Source of the DNA: CBDCME01 sp965218865
Lineage (GTDB): Bacteria; Pseudomonadota; Alphaproteobacteria; JAAXGF01
NCBI GenBank assembly: GCA_965218865.1
Contig: CBDCME010000045.1
Coordinates: forward strand, 1 to 44,700
Direction of reading: 5' to 3'
Length of the DNA stretch: 44,700 bases
Part shown: piece by piece, positions 27,402 to 37,054 of the stretch
How positions within the stretch are numbered: the first letter of the stretch is position 1
How the letters are laid out: each line of letters opens with the position of its first letter
The notes under the pieces: model-generated
Seen by the model: only the letters and a program-made list of their open reading frames with translations
Told to the model about the DNA's origin: nothing
The model's database searches: none
Translations under genes and position numbers: made by a program

Positions 27402-27535
27402 CTGTTCGAAAACTCGCGGCGCCGGCGCTCTCCCCCTCCCGGCCACCCATGTCAGCATACTCTCGTGGGTGGCCGGGAGGGGGAGAGCGCCGGAACAGAC
27501 GCAAAAAATGCGCGGACACGCATTTTCGAACAGAC
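27402..27535 (-). repeat. Dispersed palindromic repeat copy 7 (inverted)
   Basis: Full-length copy in the opposite orientation to copies 2-6, from CTGTTCGAAAACTCGCGGCG to GCATTTTCGAACAGAC. The large-stem arms are more perfectly matched here (GGCGCTCTCCCCC with GGGGGAGAGCGCC), a compensatory change that supports selection for the stem. Confidence 0.92.
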
Positions 27536-27714
27536 ACTGACGGACGACGAAATCCAACGCTGAGTCATCACCTCGGCGCGGCGCGGCGCGGATCAATTTG
27601 GGTCGGAGGGCGGCGGCCCGGGCGGAAGCCCCGCGAGGGTTTGACAGCTCGTCGAATCCCGACGATGATCCGCGTCGAATCCGGGGTGTTGACACGATGA
27701 GGTGGAGCGAAGTC

Positions 27715-28347
27715 ATGGCCTATACGGACTGGAGCATGAAGGGCTTGGAGTTCATGAACTGCAATTGCGATTATGGCTGCCCTTGCCAGTTCAACGCGCC
27801 CCCGACCGACGGCACCTGCGAGGCGATCACCGGTATGGTGATCGAGCAAGGACATTTCGGCGAGGTCCGCCTTGATGGCTTGAAGTGGCTCCGCGTATGG
27901 TCCTGGCCCAACCCGATCCACGAGGGCAACGGGACCATGCAAATGATCATCGACGAGAGCGCCGACGCGGCCCAGCGCGCCGCCTTGAACGAAATCCTCC
28001 ATGGCCGCGAGACGGCACCCGGGGCGACGATGCTGCAGGTTTTCAGCACCACCATGAGCACGCTCCATGAACCGTTGTTCCTGCCCATCGAGATAGACAT
28101 CGACGTCGCGGAGCGCCGCGTCACGGCCACGGTCCCAGGCACGGTCGAAGCGCGCGCCGAGCCGATCCGAAATCCGGTCACCGAACCCCACCGGGTCCGC
28201 ATCAACCTTCCCCACGGCTTCGAATACACCACCGCCGAGATCGCCAGCGCGACCTTCAAGACCCACGGGCTCATCGCCCACGATTACGCCGGCGTCCACG
28301 CCCAGGTCAACGAGTTGCACCTGACCCAGAACTGGCCCGTCCGCTAG
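27715..28347 (+). CDS. DUF1326-domain protein with Cys-rich motif
   Basis: A 210-residue protein from MAYTDWSMKGLEFMNCNCDY; GGTGGAGCGAAGTC precedes this ATG, and an ATG six codons earlier (27697) is the alternative. The N-terminal CNCDYGCPCQF motif is the metal- or redox-active-looking signature of DUF1326. The rest is a beta-rich domain. The function is unknown; relatives often sit near metal or redox genes, which are not evident here. Confidence 0.88.
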   Translation: MAYTDWSMKGLEFMNCNCDYGCPCQFNAPPTDGTCEAITGMVIEQGHFGEVRLDGLKWLRVWSWPNPIHEGNGTMQMIIDESADAAQRAALNEILHGRETAPGATMLQVFSTTMSTLHEPLFLPIEIDIDVAERRVTATVPGTVEARAEPIRNPVTEPHRVRINLPHGFEYTTAEIASATFKTHGLIAHDYAGVHAQVNELHLTQNWPVR

Positions 28348-28463
28348 TGCACCGGCGCATTCACTTCGTTCACGCCCCCGTGCACCAGGCCTTTGTCGAT
28401 GCATCAACTTTCCAAACTTCGGCTGTCGCCTCCGTTTGGGTCGATGCACTAGCCCTCGCCGGG

Positions 28464-28728
28464 TTACGAACTCGTCCGCACGATTTGGCAGGTGGTGCCG
28501 TTGTCGAAGAACATGATCTGAATCTTTTTGCCCTCGGAGGTCAGGTCGCCCTCGATCCGCTCGATTCCGGTTGTCGTCGTTCTCTGGGCGACGTTCAATC
28601 TGTTTTCGATCGGCGTCGAGATGATCTTGGTTCCGTTGAAAACACACGACCTCGATCTCGTCGGCGGCTGATTGTCCGCTCGTCAGCACGACGAACGCCA
28701 GGGCGGCGATGAATCGCTTGGTTGGCAT
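28464..28728 (-). pseudogene. Small exported protein, frameshifted in a T4 run
   Basis: MPTKRFIAALAFVVLTSGQS is a signal peptide followed by AADEIEVVCF. The annotated frame then becomes nonsense, but skipping one T in the run at 28639-28642 gives NGTKIISTPIENRLNVAQRT, IEGDLTSEGKKIQIMFFDNG, TTCQIVRTSS and a stop, an 87-residue secreted protein with two cysteines. It is too short and broken for simple frame finding. The function is unknown. Confidence 0.6.
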
Positions 28729-28834
28729 GGCACAACTCTCCCGTTTCGGTGGCAGGAAGTCCGAGGCTTATACTCGAGTCCGGCGCCGGACGAGGAAAAC
28801 TGTGAGGATTCCGTGAATTAAAACGAGATCCGGG

Positions 28835-30279
28835 TTAATGGGACGACACGGCCGAACGCGTTTCACATTTTCCAGTGTCGTCGGGCCAACAAAAATTCTT
28901 TTGCGTCCAAAACTCGGGGAGCCAAAAATATTGACAGTTATCATTGAAATCGCCGTGTTCTTCAGGGTCGCGAGGTCGATAACCTGCGATATGACAGTCG
29001 ATCGGCGGGTCATCGTATTCGCTGCTGCGTTCAAATCCGAATACCTTGAAAAACATCCGTGACCTTACGTCCTCGTCGATGAGGTGCAACGCGTAACGTA
29101 TGTTTCGCCATTTTCCGAAGGTACGGTCGAGCATCGTTGGCGGATTTTCGTACATCGAATCGATCGATTCCAACAGGCTTCCGCTTGGCAGAAAGCCATA
29201 CAGAGTATTCTCCCGCGCATCGTTTCGCGGATGGAGCATCAGATTATAAAAACGGACATCCTTTCTCTTCTTCATGAAGGGGATCAACGATCTCTGGACT
29301 TCTCGCATGCTCGTCGCGGCGCCCATGAATACGATGTCCTTATAGTTCAAGTCAGGAAATATCAGTAACAACTCATTAATGACGATGGCTCCCATACTGT
29401 GACCAATCAAGGTTATCTCTGAATTCTTAAAATCGGTAATGATGCTTGTTTGTATTCCTTCGTCCACAGCTTCAAATTTTCGGGTTTTCTTGTTGTAGAG
29501 GTCATTGCACAATGGCTGACTATCCCCTGAATCCCGCTTTTGCGCGTCGGGTTTCGAGCACAGTTCGAGTTCGAACATGAACCGCGCAAAGGCTCCGGAT
29601 CCCTTGGCGTATCGCTTTCGCACCGCCTTATCGAATGCCACCGCAGCCTCGTCTACGTGGTCTTTGTGTCGATCGGGGTCTTTGTGTCGATCGGGTCGCA
29701 ATTCAGGGTGATAATCTTCCGGCCGAATCACCGTGTTGCGCGATTTTCGAAGCATATTTTCCCAGGCGGCTTCACCCACTCTATCCCAAAGGGGTGTGGA
29801 CAACGCCCGGACGGGAACCAACGAATAATATCCAATAGTCTCACCAATTTTGCCTCCCTCTTTTTCCGGCTTATCCGTTTTGCTCTGAATATAAATATTA
29901 TTACTTTCGGAAACCGGTTTTTTAGGGTTGTATTTTGGTTTCTGTTCTAGAACTGGTAAAAAACCGCTTTCCTTTCGCGGTAAAGGTAAAATCGCCGATA
30001 AATGTAAGTTGATTTGGTCATAATAGGTTTTCGGCGATCTTACCAATCCTCCTAACACATCCGCCGGTACATTTAGCAGACCGAGGTCGAAGCGAAAATC
30101 TTCATTTCGAAGACCGTTATTTACGTAAAATGATTGTTCTATATACGACTGCACCTCGTCTGTATCCCAACTGAGAAAAATCGGGAAAAAACCAGTTTCT
30201 TTGATACAGTCCACCTGCATAAATGCCTGTTTTGTAAGAAAATCAAGATCGTTCACGCCTCCATTTATATAAATTAGGA
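28835..30279 (-). pseudogene. Alpha/beta hydrolase-like protein, 3' part, cut by IS4-family element
   Basis: The frame carries ILIYINGGVNDLDFLTKQAF at its upstream edge, then the nucleophile elbow ITLIGHSMGAIVINEL, followed by IVFMGAATSMREV. The frame is open right up to the 9-bp target duplication of the IS4 element; a GTG at 30256 could give a shortened product of 473 residues. The DNA is clearly less GC-rich than its neighbours, suggesting transfer. A tandem 18-base duplication near 29660-29695 encodes PDRHKD twice. It is probably a serine hydrolase; the substrate is unknown. Confidence 0.75.
30271..30279. repeat. IS4 target-site duplication, left copy
   Basis: AAATTAGGA is identical to 31593-31601. 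Removing the insertion and one copy restores the hydrolase reading frame. Confidence 0.9.
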
Positions 30280-31592
30280 CACTAGTGTCCGGTTAAAAAG
30301 CGAATAGATTCAATTGGTTGGTTATTTGCGGTGGGTTGCGTCTGTTTTCGTCTTTGGTAAGTGCTTGATGTAGAGGCATTTTCTCGAAGAGGGTCAGCGA
30401 GAGGATCTGTAGCAAAGTGTAGAGCGAGGCGTCCAAGTCGAGGCGCTTCTTGACGATGGCGACGAGGACGTAGACCGAGACGGCGATCCAGATCTGCGTC
30501 TTCACCGCGTTTTCCGAGGTTCCGAAGAATTGCTTGATCTGAAGATGTTGCTTGATCCACCTGAAGAAGAGCTCCACTTGCCAGCGGCTTTTGTAGAGGG
30601 CGCAAATGGTGGCAGCGGGAAGGGAGAAGTTGTTGGTGATGAACACCAACATCTTGCCGGACTCGGGGTCTTTGAAGCGGATGCGCCGCAGAAGTTCAGG
30701 ATAATCCGTCTTGGTGCAGATGCCGTCCAAGGAGATGGTCTGGTCGCAAACGATGCCCGCCGGGCGATCCGATGCCGCCGAATAGACGCGGTGAGCATCC
30801 ATGTTCGATTTGGCGCGGGTGACGAAGGAGGCCCCAGCTTGATGCAACACATGAAGGCGGGCAAAGTCGACGTAGCCACGATCCACGACGTAGATCGCTC
30901 CGGCTTCCGGTATCAGCATATCGAGGGCATGAACGTCGTGCAGCTTGCCGTCCGAGATATGGATGAAACTCGGTACGTTGCCCCGCAGGTCGAGCAATGT
31001 GTGCATCTTCACAGCCGCTTTGGTGGCACGGAAGTGCGCCCACGGAAAGACCGACAGGCACAGAGCGATGGGTCGTCGAGTCCAGGGCGTAGACGGTGTT
31101 GGTTAGCTCCAACCCCAGTTCTTCGCCGGCGTACAGCTTCCTCGCCACGGTGATCAGCCGCTGGGCCAACTCCGCGTGGATACGCCAGTCGCGCCTTTCG
31201 TTGGCATCGGCCAGCGTCGAGCGCCGGACCGGCCGGCGGAAGCCCATGTGATAGAGGTTCGACGCTTGGACCGAGAGGCAGGCCTCGATGTCGCGCAGGC
31301 TCTCCCGGTAGGTCAGCTGGGCGAAGGCCATGGCCCGGTATTGCTCGGCGCAGGAAAGCGCCGGACCCGGTGATCGCTGCCGTACAGATTGACGATCCGC
31401 GTGAAGGTCGTCCAGGGCACGAAACCCATGAGTTGGGCGAAAAGGGTCTTGCCGGTATTCATGAGCATCTCCTCGGAAAAACTCCGAAAAGTGCTCCATC
31501 CAATTCAAATCGACACCACCCATTTTCGCTTCAAACCCTGCAGAAATATTGCCTTCCGTCGCCAAAACCGTTCAGTTAACCGGACAGCAGTG
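30280..31592 (-). mobile_element. IS4-family insertion sequence
   Basis: The element is 1313 bp. Ends are CACTAGTGTCCGGTTAA (left) and, on the opposite strand, CACTGCTGTCCGGTTAA (right), matching at 15 of 17 positions. Perfect 9-bp target duplications AAATTAGGA flank it. It interrupts the hydrolase gene. Confidence 0.93.
30293..31462 (-). pseudogene. IS4-family transposase (DUF4372 + DDE), two frameshifts
   Basis: Start ATG at 31462 (MNTGKTLFAQLMGFVPWTTF) follows CCGAGGAG. The protein is spread over three frames: a missing base near 31360 (before SCAEQYRAMAFAQLTYRE) and an extra base at about 31068-31073 (TVYALDSTT then CLSVFPWAHFRATKAAVKMH). The core then continues with IYVVDRGYVDFARLHVL and the C-terminal YKSRWQVELFFRWIKQHL, the YREK-like motif carrying the catalytic Glu. 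Corrected length is about 389 residues. It is inactive as read. Confidence 0.85.
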
Positions 31593-31601
31593 AAATTAGG
31601 A
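31593..31601. repeat. IS4 target-site duplication, right copy
   Basis: AAATTAGGA directly follows the right end of the element and equals 30271-30279. Confidence 0.9.
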
Positions 31602-31755
31602 TTTTATTTGACCCGATGTACTTGTTGCGGTTGTTTACGTATTCTTGATACGCATCAATAATCGCGAAAAAATTGTTTCTGGAGACGTTGTGTCCTATAT
31701 CATGTAAATCGACGTTTTTCCGATGGGTGATTAATTCTGTAGGGATAACAATCAT
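31593..31755 (-). pseudogene. Alpha/beta hydrolase-like protein, 5' part
   Basis: The frame MIVIPTELITHRKNVDLHDI to YQEYVNNRNKYIGSNKILI runs into the right target duplication. Joined across the excised IS4 element it reads SNKILI-YINGGVNDLDFL without a shift. The frame remains open further upstream to a TGA near 31793. The lipoprotein ORF just upstream is probably the original N-terminus, separated by an A7 run and that TGA. Confidence 0.7.
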
Positions 31756-31811
31756 GTGCTGCGGCAATTTTTTTCTACAGATCGGATGGAAAAGGAGCGA
31801 CGGTCAACATC

Positions 31812-32099
31812 TTACTTGTGTTTTTTTAATCTATTGTTGTACTTTAACCCATAACTATATTTCAACGTATCATTATATTTCTTTAATTCGTCATTGTATT
31901 TTTCTATCTTAATTTCCCATTCATTTTTCTTAGTGTCAAAGTTGCAATTTTGATTGTGGCCGACTTCGAATTCTGGAATTTTAAATCCTTTGTTATCAAG
32001 AGACTCAGGTCTAGACAAAGCCATCTTTTGGCCGTCGGCGCAAGCGGAAAGCACAATCGCAGCCAAAATATGGCTAATGATCAAATGTTGTTTCTGCAA
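31812..32099 (-). CDS. Putative lipoprotein N-terminus of the hydrolase locus
   Basis: A 95-codon frame starts MQKQHLIISHILAAIVLSAC; LSAC is a good lipobox, so the product would be lipid-anchored. It continues with FKIPEFEVGHNQNCNFD and a Lys/Tyr/Asn-rich segment before a stop. The frame ends soon after an A7 run (31831-31837), and the hydrolase part continues in another frame. I infer one original lipoprotein hydrolase gene with lesions, but a separate short lipoprotein cannot be excluded. It is very AT-rich. Confidence 0.5.
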   Translation of the reverse strand: MQKQHLIISHILAAIVLSACADGQKMALSRPESLDNKGFKIPEFEVGHNQNCNFDTKKNEWEIKIEKYNDELKKYNDTLKYSYGLKYNNRLKKHK

Positions 32100-32540
32100 T
32101 TTTTACATTCCCCCCTTAATTCGGGTGTTTCCGAATGACGTTTTTCAACGCGTAGCACACAAATAGGTGATCCACAAGTCCATTTCGGACCGCATACGTT
32201 GTGTGTTGGCTTCATCTCATAGATCGGCGATTTGGCCATCGCGAGAGTGACCAAGGAGGACGTCCGGTCGGTTTTGGCGGAAGGGGCGCGAGGGGTTCGT
32301 GTTTTCGTCGTCAGCCCGCCGACATCCGCAAACGTGATCGACGGCAATAATCCCGGTACCGGACCCTTTGTCGCCGAGCATGCGGTCCACCCACGGGAAT
32401 CGACGAAATTCAAAAGAATTCACCAACTACAAGCGTCCAGTCGGGAAAGAGCGCGCCGGACGCGGGACGTTCCCGATGATTCTTCTCGAACTCGGGGCGA
32501 CATCCGATTACCCTGATGGGGGGTACGAAGGGTAACGGCG
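32100..32540. other. Intergenic region without a supported gene
   Basis: About 440 bases between divergent loci. It should hold the promoter of the lipoprotein locus and of the ankyrin gene. Short frames on both strands (for example 32232-32516) have no domain or good start. GC content rises sharply at about 32200, marking the edge of the AT-rich segment. Confidence 0.35.
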
Positions 32541-33347
32541 ATGAAGCGGGAATTTACGGCGGTGGCGGTGGGCCTCGGCTTGGGCCTGATCCTTTTTGGC
32601 GCGGCGCTGGCGGCGGACGAGGAGAATTGCGACGAGGCCACCTTTCACCTCTACGGCACCGAGGTCGATAATCACGGAGTCCGCTCCGTCCTCGTCGTCG
32701 AGTACGACCTGCTCGGCGGTGGCGAATCGAATTGCCTGGTCCCAAGGCAATTTCCCATCATCGTTCCGAAGTCGGAGCTTCATTGCGAACAGGAGATCAG
32801 ACAGGCCTGCGGTTTGCCGACGACCGTGTTCAAGCGCTGGTCGCTGAACGTATTCCCATCGGCCGAGATTCACGGACCGTATTCGCCGGGCGGCGAGATC
32901 GTGGTGGCCGAGGAGGAGGAACCGACAAGCGATCAGATTTCGTATTTCAAGGTCAAACAGAAGTCGGGAAGGTCGCTTCTGCACATTCTGGCGGCGCGGG
33001 CCGACGCCAGGACGGTCGGCGAGATCGTCGGCCGGGGTATCGACCTCAACGTCCTCGCGGGGGATGGCCGGACCCCGCTCCATGACGCGGTGAGCTGGAA
33101 TCGCGAAAAAGTCGTCGCCCTGTTTGTCGCCGCGGGTGCACGAGTGAACACGCGCGACCTCGAGGGACGGACGCCGCTCCACTCCGCCGCCGCCGGGGGA
33201 AACGCGGCCATTGTCGAGAGCTTGCTCGCGCACGGCGCCGATATCGAGGCCCTGGACAACGACGGCCGAACCCCCTTGCAGATCGCCACGGCCCGCCGCC
33301 ACTGGTCGTCGGCCGCCCTGCTGGGCGCCAAGGCCGCTGAGGAATAG
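32541..33347 (+). CDS. Exported ankyrin-repeat protein
   Basis: A 268-residue protein with a signal peptide (AVAVGLGLGLILFGAALAA). The middle region with four cysteines (ENCDEATF, SNCLVP, LHCEQEIRQAC) has no known domain. Residues from about 150 on form three to four ankyrin repeats: GRSLLHILAARADA, GRTPLHDAVSWNREKVVALF, GRTPLHSAAAGGNAAIVESL and GRTPLQIATARRHW. It is probably periplasmic, binding another protein. It precedes the oxidoreductase gene by 126 bases. Confidence 0.9.
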   Translation: MKREFTAVAVGLGLGLILFGAALAADEENCDEATFHLYGTEVDNHGVRSVLVVEYDLLGGGESNCLVPRQFPIIVPKSELHCEQEIRQACGLPTTVFKRWSLNVFPSAEIHGPYSPGGEIVVAEEEEPTSDQISYFKVKQKSGRSLLHILAARADARTVGEIVGRGIDLNVLAGDGRTPLHDAVSWNREKVVALFVAAGARVNTRDLEGRTPLHSAAAGGNAAIVESLLAHGADIEALDNDGRTPLQIATARRHWSSAALLGAKAAEE

Positions 33348-33473
33348 GGGGCGACTCTCGCCCGGGTGTGATCGGCAGCCGATTTTCGGAGCTCCCGGCC
33401 GGCCACGATCCGGCTCGCCCGATCTCCCGGGGGCACATTTTAGGTCAACGGGGCGGCGCAGCGGAAACCCGTC

Positions 33474-36400
33474 ATGAAACTAGCCAAGGTCGGCTTGGAC
33501 GACAAATACGCGCTCGATCGGGGGCGTGTCTACCTCACCGGGACGCAGGCCCTCGTCCGCTTGCCGATGATGCAGCGCCGGCGCGATGCCGCGGCGGGTC
33601 TGAACACCGCCTGCTTCGTTTCCGGCTACCGGGGATCGCCCTTGGGCGGCCTCGATCTCGCGTTCTGGCGCGCCGGCAGATATGCCGATGAAAACCGGCT
33701 CCATCTTCAGCCCGCCGTCAACGAGGATCTGGGCGCGACCGCGGTCTGGGGAAGTCAGCAGGTGGGCTTGTTCCCGGGGGCAAAATTCGACGGCGTCTTC
33801 GCCATGTGGTATGGCAAGGGGCCGGGGGTCGACCGATCCGGCGACGTGTTCAAGCACGGCAACGCCGCCGGGACCTCGCGTCATGGCGGCGTCCTGGTCC
33901 TCGCCGGCGACGATCACGCCTGCAAGTCATCGACCCTGCCGCATCAGAGCGAGCTGGCTTTTGTCGACGCGATGATCCCGGTTCTCAATCCGGCCAACGT
34001 TCAGGAGTTCGTCGATTTCGGCCTCTACGGCTGGGCGATGTCGCGTTACGCCGGGGTTTGGGTGGCTTTCAAAACGATCTCCACGACGGTGGAAAGCTCG
34101 GCCTCCGTCGCCGTCGATCCGAATAGGGTCGAAATCGTTACCCCCGAGGACTTCGAGATGCCGGCGGGCGGCCTCAATATCCGTTGGCCCGACCCGCCGA
34201 TGGCCCAGGAAGAGCGCCTGCACCGACACAAAATCTACGCCGCCCTGGCCTTCGTCCGCGCCAATGGCCTCGATAAGGTCGTTCTCGGCCGCTCCCAGGC
34301 GCGCCTCGGAATCGTCACCACCGGCAAATCCTATCTCGACGTCCGGCAAGCCTTGGACGATCTCGGTATCGACGACGCCCACGCCGCCGAAATTGGTCTC
34401 AGCGTTTACAAGGTCGCCATGAGCTGGCCCCTGGAGCGCGAAGGAATTCGCCAGTTCGCCGAGGGGATGGAGGAAATCCTGGTGGTCGAGGAGAAGCGGG
34501 CCCTGATCGAAAACCAGCTCAAGGAGCAGCTCTACAATTGGCGCGCTCGGCCCCGGGTGATCGGAAAATTCGACGAGCACGGTGAATGGATTCTGCCCTC
34601 GACCGACGAGCTGACCCCGGCGCGCGTCTCGCGCGTTATCGCCCAACGCATCGCCCAATTTCATACCAGCGACCAAATCGAGACGCGTCTCGCTTTTCTC
34701 GACGCCAAGGAAGCGGCACTCAAGGCCCGCCCAGCCCCCCTCGAGCGGATTCCCTATTATTGCTCGGGCTGCCCCCACAACACCTCGACCAAGGTCCCGG
34801 AGGGCAGCCGCGCCCTGGCCGGGATCGGCTGCCACTACATGGCCATGTGGATGGATCGGGACACCGATACCTTCACCCAGATGGGCGGCGAGGGGGCGAC
34901 CTGGATCGGCCAAGCCCCCTTCACCGAGACCCCGCACGTGTTCCAGAACCTCGGTGACGGAACCTATTTCCACTCCGGTCTTCTGGCTATCCGCGCCGCC
35001 GTCGCGGCCAAGGTCAACATCACCTATAAAATTCTCTTCAACGACGCCGTCGCCATGACTGGCGGCCAACCGGTCGACGGCCAGCTGACCGTGCCGCGGA
35101 TCACCCATCAGCTCTTTGGAGAGGGGGTGTCGCGGATCGCGGTGGTTACGGACGAGCCGGAAAAATACCCCATCGGCACCCATTTCGCGCCCTCGGTCGA
35201 GGTCCATCACCGCAACCGGCTCGACCGGGTCCAACGCGACCTCCGCAAGGTCCCTGGGGTCACCGCCTTGATTTACGATCAGGTCTGCGCGGCCGAGAAG
35301 CGTCGGCGGCGGAAACGCGGCTTGATGCCCGATCCAGCCAAGCGCGTGGTCATCAACACCGCGGTCTGCGAGGGCTGCGGCGATTGCGGCACGCAATCGA
35401 ATTGCCTCTCGGTCCTGCCGCTCGAGACGGAATTCGGGCGCAAGCGTACGATCGACCAGTCCTCGTGCAACAAGGACTATTCCTGTTTGAAAGGTTTTTG
35501 CCCCAGCTTCGTCACCGTCGAAGGCGGCGAATTGCGCCGCCCGGCGGTCCGGTCCCAAGCCGGCCGGCGGAAGCTCCCGGAGCCGGACCCACCAGCCGTG
35601 AAGGATCCCTACGGTATCCTCATCACCGGCGTCGGCGGTACGGGTGTGGTGACGATCGGCGCCTTGCTCGGCGTCGCGGCCCATCTCGAGGGCAAGGGTG
35701 TCTCGGTACTCGACATGGCCGGCCTGGCCCAGAAATACGGCGCCGTGATCAGCCATGTGCGCATCGCCGCCAACCCGGACGACATCCACGCCGTGCGCAT
35801 CGCCGCCGGCGAGGCACGTCTCGTCCTCGGCTGCGACCTCGTCGTGGCCGCCAGTTTCGATTCACGCGCGAAGATGACTCCGGGAACGACCCGAGCCGTG
35901 ATCAACAGTCACGAGTCGCCGACCGGGGATTTTACCCGCCAGCCCGACATGCGTTTCCCGGGTTCCGAATTGCGGCGCCTTATCGCCGGCGCGGCGGGCC
36001 GCGCCGAATTCATCGACGCCAGCTCCCTGGCGACGGCCTTGCTCGGCGACAGTATCGCCACCAACTTGTTCGTCGTCGGCTACGCCTTCCAACAAGGCTT
36101 GATTCCGCTTACCTCGGCGGCGCTCGAGCGTGCCATCGAATTGAACGGAGTCGCCGTCAAGCTGAACCGAACCGCTTTTCGCTGGGGCCGGCGCGCGGCT
36201 CTCGACCGTGCCGCCGTCGAGGCCGTGGCGGCCAAGGCGTCCCCCTCGGTCGCGCCGGATCAGAAGCTTTCGACCTCGCTTGATGAGATCGTTGCCCGCC
36301 GAGTCGCCGATCTGACGTCTTATCAGGACGCCGCCTACGCCCGCCGCTACGCGGCGCTCGTGGCCCGCGCCCGCGAGGTCGAAGCAAAACGCGCCAAGGG

Positions 36401-36935
36401 CCGGACAGGCCTGGCGATGGCGGTGGCCCGATACCACTACAAACTACTCGCCTACAAAGACGAATACGAGGTCGCGCGGCTGTTCACCGATGGCCGCTTC
36501 GAACGGCAGATCCGCGATCAGTTCAGCGGCGAGGTGCGGCTTTCGTTCCACCTGGCGGCGCCGTTGTTGGCCCCGCCGGACCCTGACACCGGGCGCCCTC
36601 GAAAGACGACATTCGGCCCCTGGCTCATGCGATTCTTGCCCCTCCTCGCGCGCTTGAAGCGGTTGCGCGGAACGCCGTTCGACGTCTTCGGCCACAGCGC
36701 CGAGCGGCGGCGCGAACGCCGCCTCATCGCCGAATACGAATCTCTGGTCGAGGAAATTCTGGGGGACCTCAACCCGGACAACCATGGCCCGGCGGTCGAA
36801 CTCGCCTCCTTGCCGGAACATATCCGTGGCTTCGGCCCCGTGAAGGCCGCCAGCATCGCCACGGTCAAGGAGCGCGAAGCCGTGCTCGCGCGCGCCTTCC
36901 GTGGCCCCCGCGCAGCGGCGTCGGCGGCCGAATAA
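33474..36935 (+). CDS. Indolepyruvate ferredoxin oxidoreductase family protein (fused subunits)
   Basis: A 1153-residue protein joining the parts of 2-oxoacid:ferredoxin oxidoreductases. The N-terminal TPP half carries FVSGYRGSPLGGLDLAF. The second TPP domain has IPYYCSGCPHNTSTKVPEG (about residue 425-445). A ferredoxin-like cluster region has CEGCGDCGTQSNC and CNKDYSCLKGFCPSF (from about 632). The gamma domain begins GILITGVGGTGVVTIGALLG (about 715). A C-terminal DUF6537-type region ends the protein. It oxidatively decarboxylates aryl or branched 2-oxoacids to acyl-CoA in amino-acid breakdown, with ferredoxin as acceptor; the precise substrate is not shown. The 3.4-kb frame is undamaged. Confidence 0.93.
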   Translation: MKLAKVGLDDKYALDRGRVYLTGTQALVRLPMMQRRRDAAAGLNTACFVSGYRGSPLGGLDLAFWRAGRYADENRLHLQPAVNEDLGATAVWGSQQVGLFPGAKFDGVFAMWYGKGPGVDRSGDVFKHGNAAGTSRHGGVLVLAGDDHACKSSTLPHQSELAFVDAMIPVLNPANVQEFVDFGLYGWAMSRYAGVWVAFKTISTTVESSASVAVDPNRVEIVTPEDFEMPAGGLNIRWPDPPMAQEERLHRHKIYAALAFVRANGLDKVVLGRSQARLGIVTTGKSYLDVRQALDDLGIDDAHAAEIGLSVYKVAMSWPLEREGIRQFAEGMEEILVVEEKRALIENQLKEQLYNWRARPRVIGKFDEHGEWILPSTDELTPARVSRVIAQRIAQFHTSDQIETRLAFLDAKEAALKARPAPLERIPYYCSGCPHNTSTKVPEGSRALAGIGCHYMAMWMDRDTDTFTQMGGEGATWIGQAPFTETPHVFQNLGDGTYFHSGLLAIRAAVAAKVNITYKILFNDAVAMTGGQPVDGQLTVPRITHQLFGEGVSRIAVVTDEPEKYPIGTHFAPSVEVHHRNRLDRVQRDLRKVPGVTALIYDQVCAAEKRRRRKRGLMPDPAKRVVINTAVCEGCGDCGTQSNCLSVLPLETEFGRKRTIDQSSCNKDYSCLKGFCPSFVTVEGGELRRPAVRSQAGRRKLPEPDPPAVKDPYGILITGVGGTGVVTIGALLGVAAHLEGKGVSVLDMAGLAQKYGAVISHVRIAANPDDIHAVRIAAGEARLVLGCDLVVAASFDSRAKMTPGTTRAVINSHESPTGDFTRQPDMRFPGSELRRLIAGAAGRAEFIDASSLATALLGDSIATNLFVVGYAFQQGLIPLTSAALERAIELNGVAVKLNRTAFRWGRRAALDRAAVEAVAAKASPSVAPDQKLSTSLDEIVARRVADLTSYQDAAYARRYAALVARAREVEAKRAKGRTGLAMAVARYHYKLLAYKDEYEVARLFTDGRFERQIRDQFSGEVRLSFHLAAPLLAPPDPDTGRPRKTTFGPWLMRFLPLLARLKRLRGTPFDVFGHSAERRRERRLIAEYESLVEEILGDLNPDNHGPAVELASLPEHIRGFGPVKAASIATVKEREAVLARAFRGPRAAASAAE

Positions 36936-37054
36936 GGACAAATGGGGCGGGCAGCCGGCCACGGCGACAGCCACGGACACAACACACATTTGAAATCGAC
37001 GCCGATCTGTAGCACGTTGTTAGGGATTCGAAGTTTCAACCCAGGGGGCGAACG

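Noticed and set aside
33927..35789. 620-codon minus-strand frame
   Set aside because: It is the antisense shadow of the high-GC oxidoreductase gene.
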